64,000 nt of DNA. Source: Thalassospira alkalitolerans. Its GTDB lineage: Bacteria; Pseudomonadota; Alphaproteobacteria; Rhodospirillales; Thalassospiraceae. Positions 1 through 9,631 of the stretch are shown in pieces. Within the stretch, counting starts at the first letter, position 1, and the number at the start of each line of letters is the position of its first letter. The position numbers and the translations under genes were made by a program. Location of the stretch: assembly GCF_002115745.1 (NCBI RefSeq), contig NZ_JFKB01000002.1, forward strand, positions 1-64,000. Reading direction: 5' to 3'. The notes beneath the pieces are model-generated. The model saw only the letters and a program-made list of their open reading frames with translations, searched no databases and was not told the origin of the DNA.

Positions 1-725
1 GATGGTCAGACCATCGAGCTCGTCAGCGGTCAGGGTGACGGTGCCGTCCGGGTTAACCGTTCCCGCCGAGAGGGTTGCGCCTTCAGGAATATTGGAAATG
101 GTTACCGACAGCACTTCCCCAGCATCAGTGAGGCCTGCATCGATATCAATCGCAATGGCGCTGTCTTCGGCGCCGGATGTAGATGCTGATACTGACAGGG
201 TAGGAGTATCGGCTTGGGTTTCTGAAATAGATGAGGTTGAAGAACCTTCGGCACTGCTTGATGCACTGCCACCGCCGCCGCCAATTGAGCGGTTGGGGGC
301 GGAAGAGCCAGCAGGATTGAAGTTGTTGTTTCCGGTCGCAGATGGGGACTCAGGAGAAAAAAACTGTTCTGCGTTTGGAGCACCTTCATTCACGGGCTGA
401 CCTGCCGCTTCAGAAGTCGTAGATCCATTGCTGCCCGGATTAGCCGAAAATGAGGTGGAATCGGTGTCGCCTTCATATGAACCAGGAAAGTTGTTTCCTG
501 ATCCAAGCTGGTTCTGAAAATCGTTCGAGGTCAGCTCGATATCAGAAAAGGGCTGGTTCGAGCCGGATTGATCAATGTTTGGGCTAAATGGATCATAGGG
601 ATCACGATCGCCGGTATGGACGCTGGCCAAGGCAGATTGCTGTCGCATCAGCGCAAGGGAAAAAGGACTATTTCCAGTTGAAAGTTTGGGAACCAGAAAC
701 TGTACTTGTTCGGGGGTATAGGCCA
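1..725 (-). CDS. N-terminal part of a repeat-type surface adhesin, cut by the window edge
   Basis: An open minus-strand frame begins with ATG at 725-723 (MAYTPEQVQF) and runs off the left edge without a stop, giving about 241 visible residues. An AGGGA about ten bases upstream of the ATG fits a ribosome binding site. The first 50 residues are ordinary. They are followed by a long low-complexity Ser/Gly/Asn/Pro stretch with a poly-glycine patch, and then by a repeat-like segment with the motifs AEDSAIAIDI, VTISNIPEG and NPDGTVTLT. Such segments are typical of tandem Ig-like/VCBS/cadherin-type repeats in giant RTX adhesins exported by type I secretion. It is divergent from a locus with two type I ABC subunits and an HlyD adaptor, so it is probably their substrate (inference). 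The C-terminus, where RTX repeats and the secretion signal would lie, is outside the window. Confidence 0.8.
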
Positions 726-884
726 TAGCGACGCGTCCCTGTCCTGATCAAAAAAAATTATATCCTGCTCCTGAATATAGGAAGCACAATGATCATTACG
801 TAGTAAGAAGATAAAACATATGCTGCTATGGTTGTGAAATGTTATTGTTTTGTTGGCTGAGCGGTTATCCTGTCGGAGGCATTT

Positions 885-1646
885 TTGCAGCAAGCGCGCC
901 GTATCCTGATTGTTGATGATGATCCAGATATCACCAAACTCCTGGAAGTGTACCTGCTTGATGAGGGGTACGACGTTGAAGTCGCATTTACAGAACAAGA
1001 AATGTGGGCCTGCTTATCGGGTAAAAATTTTGATCTGATATTGCTTGATATCTTGCTTCCCGATGGAGATGGATTTGACATTACGCGCCGACTTCGCGAA
1101 GTATCAGATACCGCGATTATCCTGATTTCCCGAAAAAATACAGATATAGACCAGATTGTCGGGTTGGAACTTGGCGCAGATGATTATGTGCCCAAGCCAT
1201 TGGAACCACGTGCACTTTTGGCGCGTATTAAGAGCGTTTTACGGCGTTACAAAAAGGTAACGGTAGAAGTTCCCCATGAGCCAACAGAAACAGACACATC
1301 AACGTTAAAAATTGATGGGTGGCAACTCGATACGACGACATATCGGCTTACTCATCATAACGGGACGCAGCACGTACTGTCGGCCAATGAAGCAAATCTT
1401 CTTGCTCATCTTGTGCGGAATGAAGGACGTGTTTTGACGCGAAATGATCTTATGGTCGCAATTTCAGGTCGTGAGTGGGAGTATATGGACCGGAGTATCG
1501 ACATCATGATTGTCAAGTTGCGGAGAAACATTGAAACGGACCCCGGAAATCCATGTCTGATTCAGACAGTAAGAGGTGCGGGGTATATTTTTAAGGCATC
1601 GCAGAAAGATAATAATAGTGTCTTGGGTGCGGTAACGGATGACTGA
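885..1646 (+). CDS. OmpR-family response regulator
   Basis: A 253-residue two-component response regulator. The receiver domain (about residues 5-120) has the acidic pair in VDDDPD, the phospho-acceptor Asp55 in LILLDILLPDGDG and the conserved Lys in VPKPLEP. A linker leads to a winged-helix trans_reg_C domain (about 145-240) ending in the typical TVRGAGYIF. The start is a TTG at 885; a GGAGG at 875-879 at proper spacing supports it and no better ATG is nearby. It lies between the divergent adhesin gene and the type I secretion genes. Control of adhesin and exporter expression is a reasonable inference. The target promoters and the cognate kinase (perhaps the one at 7118) cannot be proven here. 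Confidence 0.9.
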   Translation: MQQARRILIVDDDPDITKLLEVYLLDEGYDVEVAFTEQEMWACLSGKNFDLILLDILLPDGDGFDITRRLREVSDTAIILISRKNTDIDQIVGLELGADDYVPKPLEPRALLARIKSVLRRYKKVTVEVPHEPTETDTSTLKIDGWQLDTTTYRLTHHNGTQHVLSANEANLLAHLVRNEGRVLTRNDLMVAISGREWEYMDRSIDIMIVKLRRNIETDPGNPCLIQTVRGAGYIFKASQKDNNSVLGAVTDD

Positions 1647-1793
1647 TTAAGGGCAAGTGGCATGAGCCCAACAAAGAGACAACAATATTCTAACACCATA
1701 TAGGCTGTATGGATTAGCTCTTTGATGCACTATTCAGACTAATCATAAAGTTGCTTGTGCTGACGACGCCTGCACATCAAACGGGAGCTTAGA

Positions 1794-3488
1794 ATGGCCA
1801 AATATTCGTCCGACGTTGCCCCGATACCAGTTCGTGCACATCGGATTGATGCGCCAAAAATAAGAGTACGGTTTGCTGAGGCCGGGGCAATTATTACCTC
1901 ATCGGTGATGATTAACCTTTTGGCTCTTGCTCTGCCTCTTGGTATTTTGATGATCTATGATCGGATTATTCCAAATAAATCATTTCCCACACTTGCTGTA
2001 TTGATCTTTGGAATCTCGGTGATTGTGGGCATCGATCTTGTGCTTCGTCTTGTGCGTTTGTCACTTGAATCGCGTGTGACGGCCAGGCTGGATCACGTTG
2101 CGCGAACAAGATATATCGAAGCACTTTTGTCTCAACGTCATCCGACACGTACCAACATGTCGCTGAATGATTTGTTGGGAAAACTTGCGCAAAGCTTGCC
2201 TAGGCGCGAACGAAAACTTTTGATGATTAAGAGTGTTGCAGACATCCCGTTTGCATTCGCTTTCCTATGTGTGATTGGCTTGATCACCGGGGAGTTGGTT
2301 CTGCTGCCGATTGGTATTTGTCTGATTTTCGGGTTTTGGTCTTTTCTTCTTGCTGTGCAGCATCGTCGGGCGTCAGAGAGGTTGCGGTCTGGAAATACCG
2401 ACAAGCAGGATTTCGTAGACCGGACCTTTGATAGTTTGGCTCAGATAAAAACATTGGCAGTAGAGACCCCGATTCTGCATCGCCTGTCCCGACTATATGA
2501 AAGACAGGCGTTTCGTTTCCGTAAGCAAAAACAGTACTCGATGACGATTGGGAATGTTTACAGTCTTTTTTCCCAATTGATGATTGGTAGTGTAGTCGTC
2601 GCAGGGAGTTTCGCCGTTCTGGAAGGCAACTTGTCTCATGGGGGACTTGCCGCCTTTACCCTTTTGGCCGGGCGAGCATTGGAACCCATGCGCAGCGTTT
2701 ATGAAATTATTGTGGGCGGCAGTAGTGCTGGTGACAGGGCAAAAAGAAAGGCGCTCTTAAACGCGGCGAACAATCAATTTGATGTACTGACAGGGGCGGG
2801 GGAAAAACGTTTGTTCAAGAAACCGCCCGCCATTACGGCCTCATGTACGGTTCAAAGCGAAGAAACCGGTGTGGTTCTTGCCGTCAATTTGTCCGTAGCA
2901 TCAGGAGAAACTGTCGCAATCAGAAGCAATACAAGCAGCGGGAAGTCTGTTCTAGCTTACAGTTTGCTTGGTCTTGTTCCGTATAAAGGGACAGTAAAAT
3001 TCGATCAGACTCTTCTTGATGCCAGCAATGCAGAAGCAATCCGTAACGAGATTACACTTCTGGGACGTTTGCCGCAGTTACCTCGTGGACAGATGATGAA
3101 TGTTTTGAGTTGTGGGCAGGAAGATCGGTATGCGGATGTTCGGTACCTATGTCATTTGATCGGGCTTGATGTGCCAGTCAAACGGTTGCCTGATGGGTAC
3201 AGCACGGTGCTTGGCGACGATCCTACCAAGCTGCCAAATGGGCTATTGCAGCAAATTGCAATTGTCCGGGGGCTGGCTGCGAATAACAAAGTCATCATTG
3301 TTGATGATGCGACGTTGTCGCTTGATGCCAGCAGTGAATTGCGGTTCGCCAAAGTTCTCAAAATGCTGCGTAAAACAGCGACAATTATTATCCTGACGGA
3401 CCGTCCATCCCTGACGTCAATCTGCGACCGTCAACTGGTTCTCGAAGATAAACAGCTTATCGATGCACAACCGGCGAAGGAGGCCTGA
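1794..3488 (+). CDS. Type I secretion ABC exporter subunit with degenerate ATPase motifs
   Basis: 564 residues. An ABC exporter membrane domain with several hydrophobic helices (about 30-310, PrtD/HlyB-type) is followed by a nucleotide-binding domain (about 345-555). The ATPase motifs are eroded. The Walker A position reads SNTSSGKS (378-385) without the usual glycines. The ABC signature is LPNGLLQ (about 480) instead of LSGGQ. Walker B ends VIIVDD, so the catalytic Glu is Asp505. The H-loop His is replaced by Asp536 (ILTDRP). It is followed one base later by a second ABC subunit whose Walker A, Walker B and H-loop are intact. I infer that the two form a heterodimer in the inner membrane with one main hydrolysis site, exporting the adhesin encoded at 1-725. 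A plain GGAGC precedes the ATG. Confidence 0.82.
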   Translation: MAKYSSDVAPIPVRAHRIDAPKIRVRFAEAGAIITSSVMINLLALALPLGILMIYDRIIPNKSFPTLAVLIFGISVIVGIDLVLRLVRLSLESRVTARLDHVARTRYIEALLSQRHPTRTNMSLNDLLGKLAQSLPRRERKLLMIKSVADIPFAFAFLCVIGLITGELVLLPIGICLIFGFWSFLLAVQHRRASERLRSGNTDKQDFVDRTFDSLAQIKTLAVETPILHRLSRLYERQAFRFRKQKQYSMTIGNVYSLFSQLMIGSVVVAGSFAVLEGNLSHGGLAAFTLLAGRALEPMRSVYEIIVGGSSAGDRAKRKALLNAANNQFDVLTGAGEKRLFKKPPAITASCTVQSEETGVVLAVNLSVASGETVAIRSNTSSGKSVLAYSLLGLVPYKGTVKFDQTLLDASNAEAIRNEITLLGRLPQLPRGQMMNVLSCGQEDRYADVRYLCHLIGLDVPVKRLPDGYSTVLGDDPTKLPNGLLQQIAIVRGLAANNKVIIVDDATLSLDASSELRFAKVLKMLRKTATIIILTDRPSLTSICDRQLVLEDKQLIDAQPAKEA

Positions 3489-3489
3489 T

Positions 3490-5622
3490 ATGGCAGTTCA
3501 GATGATGCCCCCAGGCCTTACGCCGAGTATCGATAGCTTGGGGAACTTGTTGAACAATGTGCGTTATGACGGGGTCCGCAAGCTGTTTTATCTTGCCGGG
3601 GCAAGCATTACGCCAATTGACATGGCAAGCCTGCGGGAGATGGATGGTGATTTCAGGTTCGATGAAATTGCGGAAATCGCCCTAACCTTGTCAATTTCGC
3701 CTAAAATTCAGCGGCATCGACTTGAAGACTTGCTGTTGAATGAAAACCTGTTTGCCTTTGAAACGTCAGATGGGGAATTGTATATCTTTATACCTGGCGT
3801 GCACGGAGAGATTCAATGTCTTTCCCCGGAGACCGGCCTCGAACATGCGATGCCCGATTTGGGTGCGCGGGGGCGTGCAGTTATCCTGCAGGAAAGTAAT
3901 GATCCGGGGCGCGCTGATAAGAAGGCTAACCAGACCAAGTTCAATTGGTTGAAAACAGCATTGTCGGGTTCAAAAAATTCCGTTTTTCAGCTTGCGATGA
4001 TTACATTTGTTGCCAGCTTGCTTGCTCTTGCCATGCCCATGTTTACGCTGGCGGTGTATTCTCAGGTTCTGCCAACGCAAAGCGTTGACGCATTGCTGTA
4101 TCTGACTGTCGGGCTTGTGATTGCAACTTTTGCCGAGTTCTGCTTGCGCATGTTGCGTAGTCGTATTCTTGCTAACGCGGCGGCACTTCTTGATCTTAAA
4201 GTCAGTGTGGCAAGAAATTCCAGATTGATGCGGATGTCAGTTGCCTTGGCGCGACGGTTTAACAGTCGGGATGCGTCGGCAATTATCAAGGATCACGAAC
4301 GGCTTAGTAATATTGTTACAGGCCCGATCGGGACGGCTATTCTTGAGCTTCCGATCTTTGTTGCGTATTTGGCCGTACTCGGTCTTCTGGGGGGATGGCT
4401 TGCGCTTATTCCTGTTGTGCTGCTGGGGGTTGGCAGCATTTTCATCCTGCGTCTTTTGTCATATGCAAATGAACGGACCAAATCGGCCCTGAGAAGGGCT
4501 GAGGAGTACGGGGTGATCTGTGATGAATTATCACGCCGGTTATTTGCAATGAAAAGAGAAGGTAGCGGTGCACGTTGGCATCACCGGTTTACCAATGCTT
4601 CTGCACGTCTTGCCGAAGCGGAAATGCAACGGCAAAAAACCTTCTCCTATGCCAGGATTGCGACAAGCACGCTGACATCGTTAATTGTTGCAATCTCGCT
4701 GGCATTTGGCGCGGTTATGGCAATGAACGAAATCATCGGACCGGGCGAACTTATCGCGGTTGTTGCCGTGGTATGGCGCATGATGTCTCCTGTCCCATCG
4801 ATTCTTGAGGCTGTGCTGCGTCGTGAAGAAATTACCAATCTGATTGAAAATGCTACCTATCGGGCAGACGATAGCCCTGAGTCAGTGCGCAGTCATGCAT
4901 TGGGTGGACAGGGTGCAGGGATTGATGGCCGAGTAAGCTTCTCATCCGTGCTGTTTAACTATCAAAGCGGGCAGGCTCCTGCTTTGCGCAACCTGAATTT
5001 TGAAATCCAGTCGCGCGAAATGGTCGTTGTTACCGGGGCAAATGGCTCTGGAAAGTCGACTGTCCTTGATCTAATTGCCGGATTGAATTCGCCTCAGCTT
5101 GGTACTGTAACCATTGATGGAGTCTTTCCGGCACAGGTTCCTCAGTCTGTGTTGCTTCAGTCTGTTGGATATCTATCGCGTGACACCAATATGTTACCAG
5201 TGACCATTCGTGAATTCTTAGCAATGGGGCGTGAACAGTTTTCTGATGCGGAAATTGTTGAGGGCTGCGAACAACATGCTATCCACAACGATATTTGCCG
5301 ATTGCCAGCAGGTTATGAAACTCGGATTTGTGATATGGCACAGGATAGTTCTTTGCTGCGCCGTATTGGCCTTGCTCGGGTCTTGATGACGCGATCCCGA
5401 CTGATCCTTATCGATGAGCCGGACGCATCATCGCTTGAGGCCAGAACAGCGTTTTTGTCGGCAATTCGGCAGATACGTGACGACACAACCATCGTCATTG
5501 TGACGCATGAACCGGACTATATTTCGGTTGCGGATCGAATTTTGGTGATGAACCAAGGAACGATTGTGCGTGATTGTGCTCCAAAAGACATCGTCCGCCA
5601 GAAAGAGGCTACCTCGTCATGA
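3490..5622 (+). CDS. Type I secretion ABC exporter with N-terminal C39-like domain
   Basis: 710 residues from the ATG at 3490, chosen because GGAGG lies just upstream; an earlier ATG at 3463 would overlap the previous gene. Residues 1-150 look like the inactive C39 peptidase-like domain of LapB/HlyB-type exporters, with no catalytic Cys in the expected N-terminal place. Residues about 165-440 are the transmembrane domain and about 475-700 the nucleotide-binding domain. Walker A is canonical (GANGSGKS, 516-523), as are Walker B with its Glu (LILIDE, Glu643) and the H-loop His673. The signature motif is lost and reads AQDSSLLRR (about 617-625). The next gene overlaps its stop by ATGA, so translation is probably coupled. 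It is likely the catalytic partner of the upstream subunit in a type I secretion complex. Confidence 0.85.
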   Translation: MAVQMMPPGLTPSIDSLGNLLNNVRYDGVRKLFYLAGASITPIDMASLREMDGDFRFDEIAEIALTLSISPKIQRHRLEDLLLNENLFAFETSDGELYIFIPGVHGEIQCLSPETGLEHAMPDLGARGRAVILQESNDPGRADKKANQTKFNWLKTALSGSKNSVFQLAMITFVASLLALAMPMFTLAVYSQVLPTQSVDALLYLTVGLVIATFAEFCLRMLRSRILANAAALLDLKVSVARNSRLMRMSVALARRFNSRDASAIIKDHERLSNIVTGPIGTAILELPIFVAYLAVLGLLGGWLALIPVVLLGVGSIFILRLLSYANERTKSALRRAEEYGVICDELSRRLFAMKREGSGARWHHRFTNASARLAEAEMQRQKTFSYARIATSTLTSLIVAISLAFGAVMAMNEIIGPGELIAVVAVVWRMMSPVPSILEAVLRREEITNLIENATYRADDSPESVRSHALGGQGAGIDGRVSFSSVLFNYQSGQAPALRNLNFEIQSREMVVVTGANGSGKSTVLDLIAGLNSPQLGTVTIDGVFPAQVPQSVLLQSVGYLSRDTNMLPVTIREFLAMGREQFSDAEIVEGCEQHAIHNDICRLPAGYETRICDMAQDSSLLRRIGLARVLMTRSRLILIDEPDASSLEARTAFLSAIRQIRDDTTIVIVTHEPDYISVADRILVMNQGTIVRDCAPKDIVRQKEATSS

Positions 5623-6968
5623 CCGAACAGACGTATAAAAAAGCTGTGACTGCGCAGAGCAAAGGCTCCTGGAGCAATAATGCGATTACGGCGAGTCAGT
5701 TGTTTGATCGTAAAACGTCGAGCAAGTTGTCTTTGCTGACAACGTTTTCTCTTTTTGCTGTCATGGCAGGTGTGATTACTTGGTCGGCATTTATGCCGAT
5801 CACGGAAATTTCAGCAAGCTCTGGCGAAGTTGTCCCATCCGGCTCCTTGCAAAATGTTCAGCATCTTGAGGGGGGGATTGTCTCGTCAATTGATGTCCGC
5901 GAAGGCCAATATGTGAAACAGGGGGACATTCTTGTTGAGCTCTCTCCGCATATTGCACAATCGGAACTTGATCAGTTGCAAACCCGTTTGGTCGGATTGC
6001 AGTTTCGGATCCAGTTTTTGACCGCCGCACGTGGTGACAACATCCCCGATATCGATGATTTTGATAAGGAATATTCCGATATTGCACAGGCTGTCCAATA
6101 CGAACTCTCAACCAAGCGCGAAACAATTTCTTCGCAGATTGAGGTTCTCAGGCAGCAGGAAAAAGAACGCGAGGCAGAACGCGCAACGCTGAAAAGTCAA
6201 GCGGCAGGTGTTGCCGAGCAGATCCGTTTGAAGAATGAGCAGGTAAAAGGCCGCCGGATTTTGGCTGAAAAAGGTTTGTTCCCTCGCATGGATTTGATTG
6301 AGGACGAAAGGGAACTGGCCGGCCTTGTCGATAATCGTTCAGTACTTGTGCTTGAAGCATCACGTGTGGGTGAACGTATTGGCGAAGTTCGCCAAAGAAT
6401 TATCGAGACACGTGCCCGTTATCAGTCCGAAATTGCAACGGAATTAAGCCAGTTGGCATCCGAAGCGGCAGAGACCAGGGTGGCAATTGTCCGTGCACAA
6501 GACCGAGTGGACCGCTTGTTGGTGCGTGCACCAGTTTCAGGTCGAGTCAAAGGTTTGGGAATCAAGACAATTGGGGGCGTGGTTGATCCCGGAGCAACCA
6601 TGATGGAAATTGTTCCCGATGACACCCAGCTTAAGGTTGAGGCCCGTATTTCGACGCAGGATATCGGGCATGTTCATGTCGGGCAGGAAGCAAACATCAA
6701 GGTGCTAACCTACGACTATTCTCGTTTTGGCACGATTCCGGGGGAAATTTCCCAAATTTCTCCAACTACTTTCATTGATGAACAAGGGGTTCCTTTCTAC
6801 AAGGCTGATATTCTTCTTGAAAGTTCTTATGTTGGTGAGAATGCTGACTTGACGATATCGCCGGGGATGACGGTTATTGCCGACATCCTGACCGGTGAGA
6901 AAATGCTTCTTGAGGCAATCATGTCGCCTGTTATCAAAAGCTTTGACAGCGCCTTTCGAGAGAGATGA
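5619..6968 (+). CDS. HlyD-family membrane fusion protein of type I secretion
   Basis: 449 residues from the ATG at 5619, which overlaps the stop of the exporter gene (ATGA). One transmembrane helix near residues 38-58 anchors the protein in the inner membrane. The periplasmic part has the first lipoyl half-motif (QHLEGGIVSSIDVREGQ), a long Gln/Glu/Arg-rich coiled coil (about 110-300), the second lipoyl half with VRAPVSGRVKGL, and the typical MEIVPDD and AxISTQDIGHV segments of the beta-barrel region. This is the adaptor that links an ABC exporter to a TolC-type outer membrane channel. No tolC-like gene is in the window, so a distant one is probably shared. Family assignment is firm; the substrate is inferred from the neighbouring adhesin. 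Confidence 0.92.
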   Translation: MTEQTYKKAVTAQSKGSWSNNAITASQLFDRKTSSKLSLLTTFSLFAVMAGVITWSAFMPITEISASSGEVVPSGSLQNVQHLEGGIVSSIDVREGQYVKQGDILVELSPHIAQSELDQLQTRLVGLQFRIQFLTAARGDNIPDIDDFDKEYSDIAQAVQYELSTKRETISSQIEVLRQQEKEREAERATLKSQAAGVAEQIRLKNEQVKGRRILAEKGLFPRMDLIEDERELAGLVDNRSVLVLEASRVGERIGEVRQRIIETRARYQSEIATELSQLASEAAETRVAIVRAQDRVDRLLVRAPVSGRVKGLGIKTIGGVVDPGATMMEIVPDDTQLKVEARISTQDIGHVHVGQEANIKVLTYDYSRFGTIPGEISQISPTTFIDEQGVPFYKADILLESSYVGENADLTISPGMTVIADILTGEKMLLEAIMSPVIKSFDSAFRER

Positions 6969-7117
6969 TCGTTTAACGGAAGATGGGCAATGTTGCGACG
7001 CGCCTATCTTCTTAATGAATTGTATTTCTTGTTTGAGTTTCGGTTTGAACGGTCTTTCTATGCATTCTGCGGGCTGCTCTTAATGGGATAAATGCAATAC
7101 AGAGTTCCAAGCATCAG

Positions 7118-9631
7118 GTGACTTCATGGGACGCTTTCGGGAAAAAATCTGATAGTGATCTGACTACCCGTAAGTCATTTAATAGGGGATGGATGTTGTT
7201 CCGGAAATATTGGTCAAATCTTGCTTTGTCCCGAAAATTCGCACTGGGCAGTGTCGTGATGATGACATGCCTTACGGTCATTGCAGGTGTAAGTGTAACG
7301 TTATTTGTTCACAACCAGATTTTGCGGGAAGTAGAACAAGAGTTGGACCGTGAAGCTTATGCGGGGGCAAGCCGCATGGCCTTGTATCTGGAGACGGTTC
7401 ACTACAACCTAAAAAACCTTGCAACATCCAGTCTGGTTCTTAATGGGATTGTGAACCCTTATGAAAAGAGCAAGCATCTGATTCCCTTTTTGCAAGGGTT
7501 TCGGGCTTCGGATAGCCTGTATACAGATGTTGGTCTTTTTGATTTGAATGGTCATGTTCTTGCGCAATCCAATATTGACCCACAATCGAGCATCTCTGGC
7601 GAACCAGGTTTTGCAGATGCAATTGCCGGTGACGTTCGTGCTGTCTATCATGAAGCTGCGGATAATTGGAAATCGTACATAGCGATAAGCTATCCGGTGT
7701 TTGATGATAGAACCCAAAGCATCGAAGGTGTTTTGCGGGGACGTATCCATCTTGGCAATTTATCGGATGTTTTGGCGCCAAACGAGGAAACGCCATTCTT
7801 TTTCAAATTGTCTAATGCAACAGGAAAAAAAATTGGTGAGTGGTCGTGGCCGACGGATATGGGGCTCCTGACCCGAAGTTCCATTGTTGAATTAAAATCG
7901 CCATTAAACCAACTCGTGTTGACGTTCGATGTTGGACGTGTCGAGACAGAGGCTCTTGCTCCGGTTCAAAGACTGGTTGCAAATATTGTGGGGTTTGCGG
8001 TTACTTTCATTTTGATTACCGCATTGTTGGCTGTTTTTGTCGGACGAAAACTTAGTAGCCCTTTGCGGATGCTTGAAAGAACCGCGTCGCGGATTGCCAC
8101 CGAAGGATATTTTGATGTTGAGTTACCCGATTTGGGTAATGATGAAGTAGGACGCCTTTCAAGTAGTTTTCGTGAAATGCTGGGACATATCAATGTTTCC
8201 TATAGCGTGCTTGAAGCCCGTGTAACGTCGCGAACGAGAGAACTTGAAGAAGCCCGGTTGCGTTTGCGAGATAGTGCGAACCAGCTTCAGTCCATTCTTG
8301 ATAATGTGGTTGATACGATTATCACGGTGGATGTCTACGGCAGAATACAATCATGCAATAATGCTGGCGGGGAATTGTTTAAGTGCCCCGTGGAACGGCT
8401 GATTGGCAAAAACATTGTCGACTTTATCGATATTCGTGACCTTGAAGTATTTCTGATTCCGACATCGGATCGTTTCAATCATGATCAGCAGCGGATCATG
8501 AAAGAAGCCGTTCTTTATCCTGTCTATGGTGCGGATGTACCGATTGAGTACGCCATCGGCGAGTATATGGAAATTGAAGATAAACGGCTTGTGACTTTGC
8601 TGATCAGAAACATCACGAAACGCAAAGAGGTGGAAAAGCTCAAAGAAGAGTTTATTTCTTCGGTTAGCCATGAATTGAGAACACCTTTGACCTCAATCAC
8701 GGGGGCTTTATCCCTTGCGAAGCGCGATGCCGTTGTGCCTCAGTCGGATCGGCTTCAAAAACTTCTTGATGTGGCTTTGGATAACTCCAAAAGGCTCGGA
8801 GATTTGGTGAATGATATTCTCGATCTTGAGAAACTTGAGAATGGTAAAATCAGCTTCACTCTTGAAGACCTTGATATTGGAGAACTTGTCCAAAGTTCAA
8901 TCGATGCATTTACTCCCTATGTGCGAAAGCATGGCAAGAAAGTTAGGATTATTCCGTCAACGCAGTTTTTTGAGGTTCTTGGAGATGAAGGGCGCTTAAT
9001 GCAGGTGATGAATAACCTGTTGTCCAATGCTGCGAAATATAGCGGTGACAATACGACAATCGATGTCATCGTTGCAGCCGTCGGAAGCGACGTCAGGGTG
9101 TCCGTGATTGATCAGGGGTCGGGAATTCCACCGTCTTTACGTGCACACATGTTTAGCCGGTTTTGGCAGGCAGATGGTTCAAATACAAAGAAAGCAAACG
9201 GGACAGGTTTGGGACTGGCGATCACCAAATCTTTGATGGAAGGCAACGGAGGGCGGATTGGTTACCGTTCTCGTGCAGGTGTCGGATCAGTTTTTTATAT
9301 TGATTTGCCAGTTAAGAAAACGGCTGTTCTCAAGAAGGAAGCTGAAAAAGGAGTGGTTGCTGTTGGTCCGAGTAATAACGGAATGATACAGCCCATACTA
9401 AAAGGCAAATCAGCAAACTTTGAGCACATCGAACTTATCGAAATATCTCGCCGGGCACAGGCCGTACTTTATCTTGAAAGCGGTGCCTTTATCAGAAAGG
9501 TTCAAACTGTTCCCGCTGAGGAAGATGAGGAAAGTTTGGCTACTCGGGTGGAAGAGATATTGATAAATATAAGTAATGGGTCGTTGAAATACGATCTTCA
9601 CTGGTTGAGTACGAGCAATGAACGAAAATAA
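7118..9631 (+). CDS. Membrane sensor histidine kinase (cache-like sensor, HAMP, PAS, HisKA, HATPase)
   Basis: 837 residues from a GTG at 7118. An internal ATG at 7193 with AGGGG just upstream is an alternative start that would still precede the first membrane helix. Layout: transmembrane helix near 42-65; extracytoplasmic sensor domain about 66-285; second helix about 287-308; HAMP about 309-365; coiled coil; PAS domain about 387-500; HisKA with phospho-acceptor His518 in SSVSHELRTPL; HATPase with NNLLSNAAKY, DQGSGIP and GTGLGLAI. About 100 residues after the ATPase domain resemble nothing I recognise. The receiver gene that follows overlaps its end by 14 bases. It probably phosphorylates that receiver and perhaps the regulator at 885, tying adhesin export to an extracellular cue (inference). 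Confidence 0.9.
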   Translation: MTSWDAFGKKSDSDLTTRKSFNRGWMLFRKYWSNLALSRKFALGSVVMMTCLTVIAGVSVTLFVHNQILREVEQELDREAYAGASRMALYLETVHYNLKNLATSSLVLNGIVNPYEKSKHLIPFLQGFRASDSLYTDVGLFDLNGHVLAQSNIDPQSSISGEPGFADAIAGDVRAVYHEAADNWKSYIAISYPVFDDRTQSIEGVLRGRIHLGNLSDVLAPNEETPFFFKLSNATGKKIGEWSWPTDMGLLTRSSIVELKSPLNQLVLTFDVGRVETEALAPVQRLVANIVGFAVTFILITALLAVFVGRKLSSPLRMLERTASRIATEGYFDVELPDLGNDEVGRLSSSFREMLGHINVSYSVLEARVTSRTRELEEARLRLRDSANQLQSILDNVVDTIITVDVYGRIQSCNNAGGELFKCPVERLIGKNIVDFIDIRDLEVFLIPTSDRFNHDQQRIMKEAVLYPVYGADVPIEYAIGEYMEIEDKRLVTLLIRNITKRKEVEKLKEEFISSVSHELRTPLTSITGALSLAKRDAVVPQSDRLQKLLDVALDNSKRLGDLVNDILDLEKLENGKISFTLEDLDIGELVQSSIDAFTPYVRKHGKKVRIIPSTQFFEVLGDEGRLMQVMNNLLSNAAKYSGDNTTIDVIVAAVGSDVRVSVIDQGSGIPPSLRAHMFSRFWQADGSNTKKANGTGLGLAITKSLMEGNGGRIGYRSRAGVGSVFYIDLPVKKTAVLKKEAEKGVVAVGPSNNGMIQPILKGKSANFEHIELIEISRRAQAVLYLESGAFIRKVQTVPAEEDEESLATRVEEILINISNGSLKYDLHWLSTSNERK

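Noticed and set aside
2-400. Plus-strand frame at the left edge
   Set aside because: It is the antisense of the adhesin gene; its Ser/Val/Pro-rich sequence mirrors the repeat composition, while the minus strand gives recognisable repeats.
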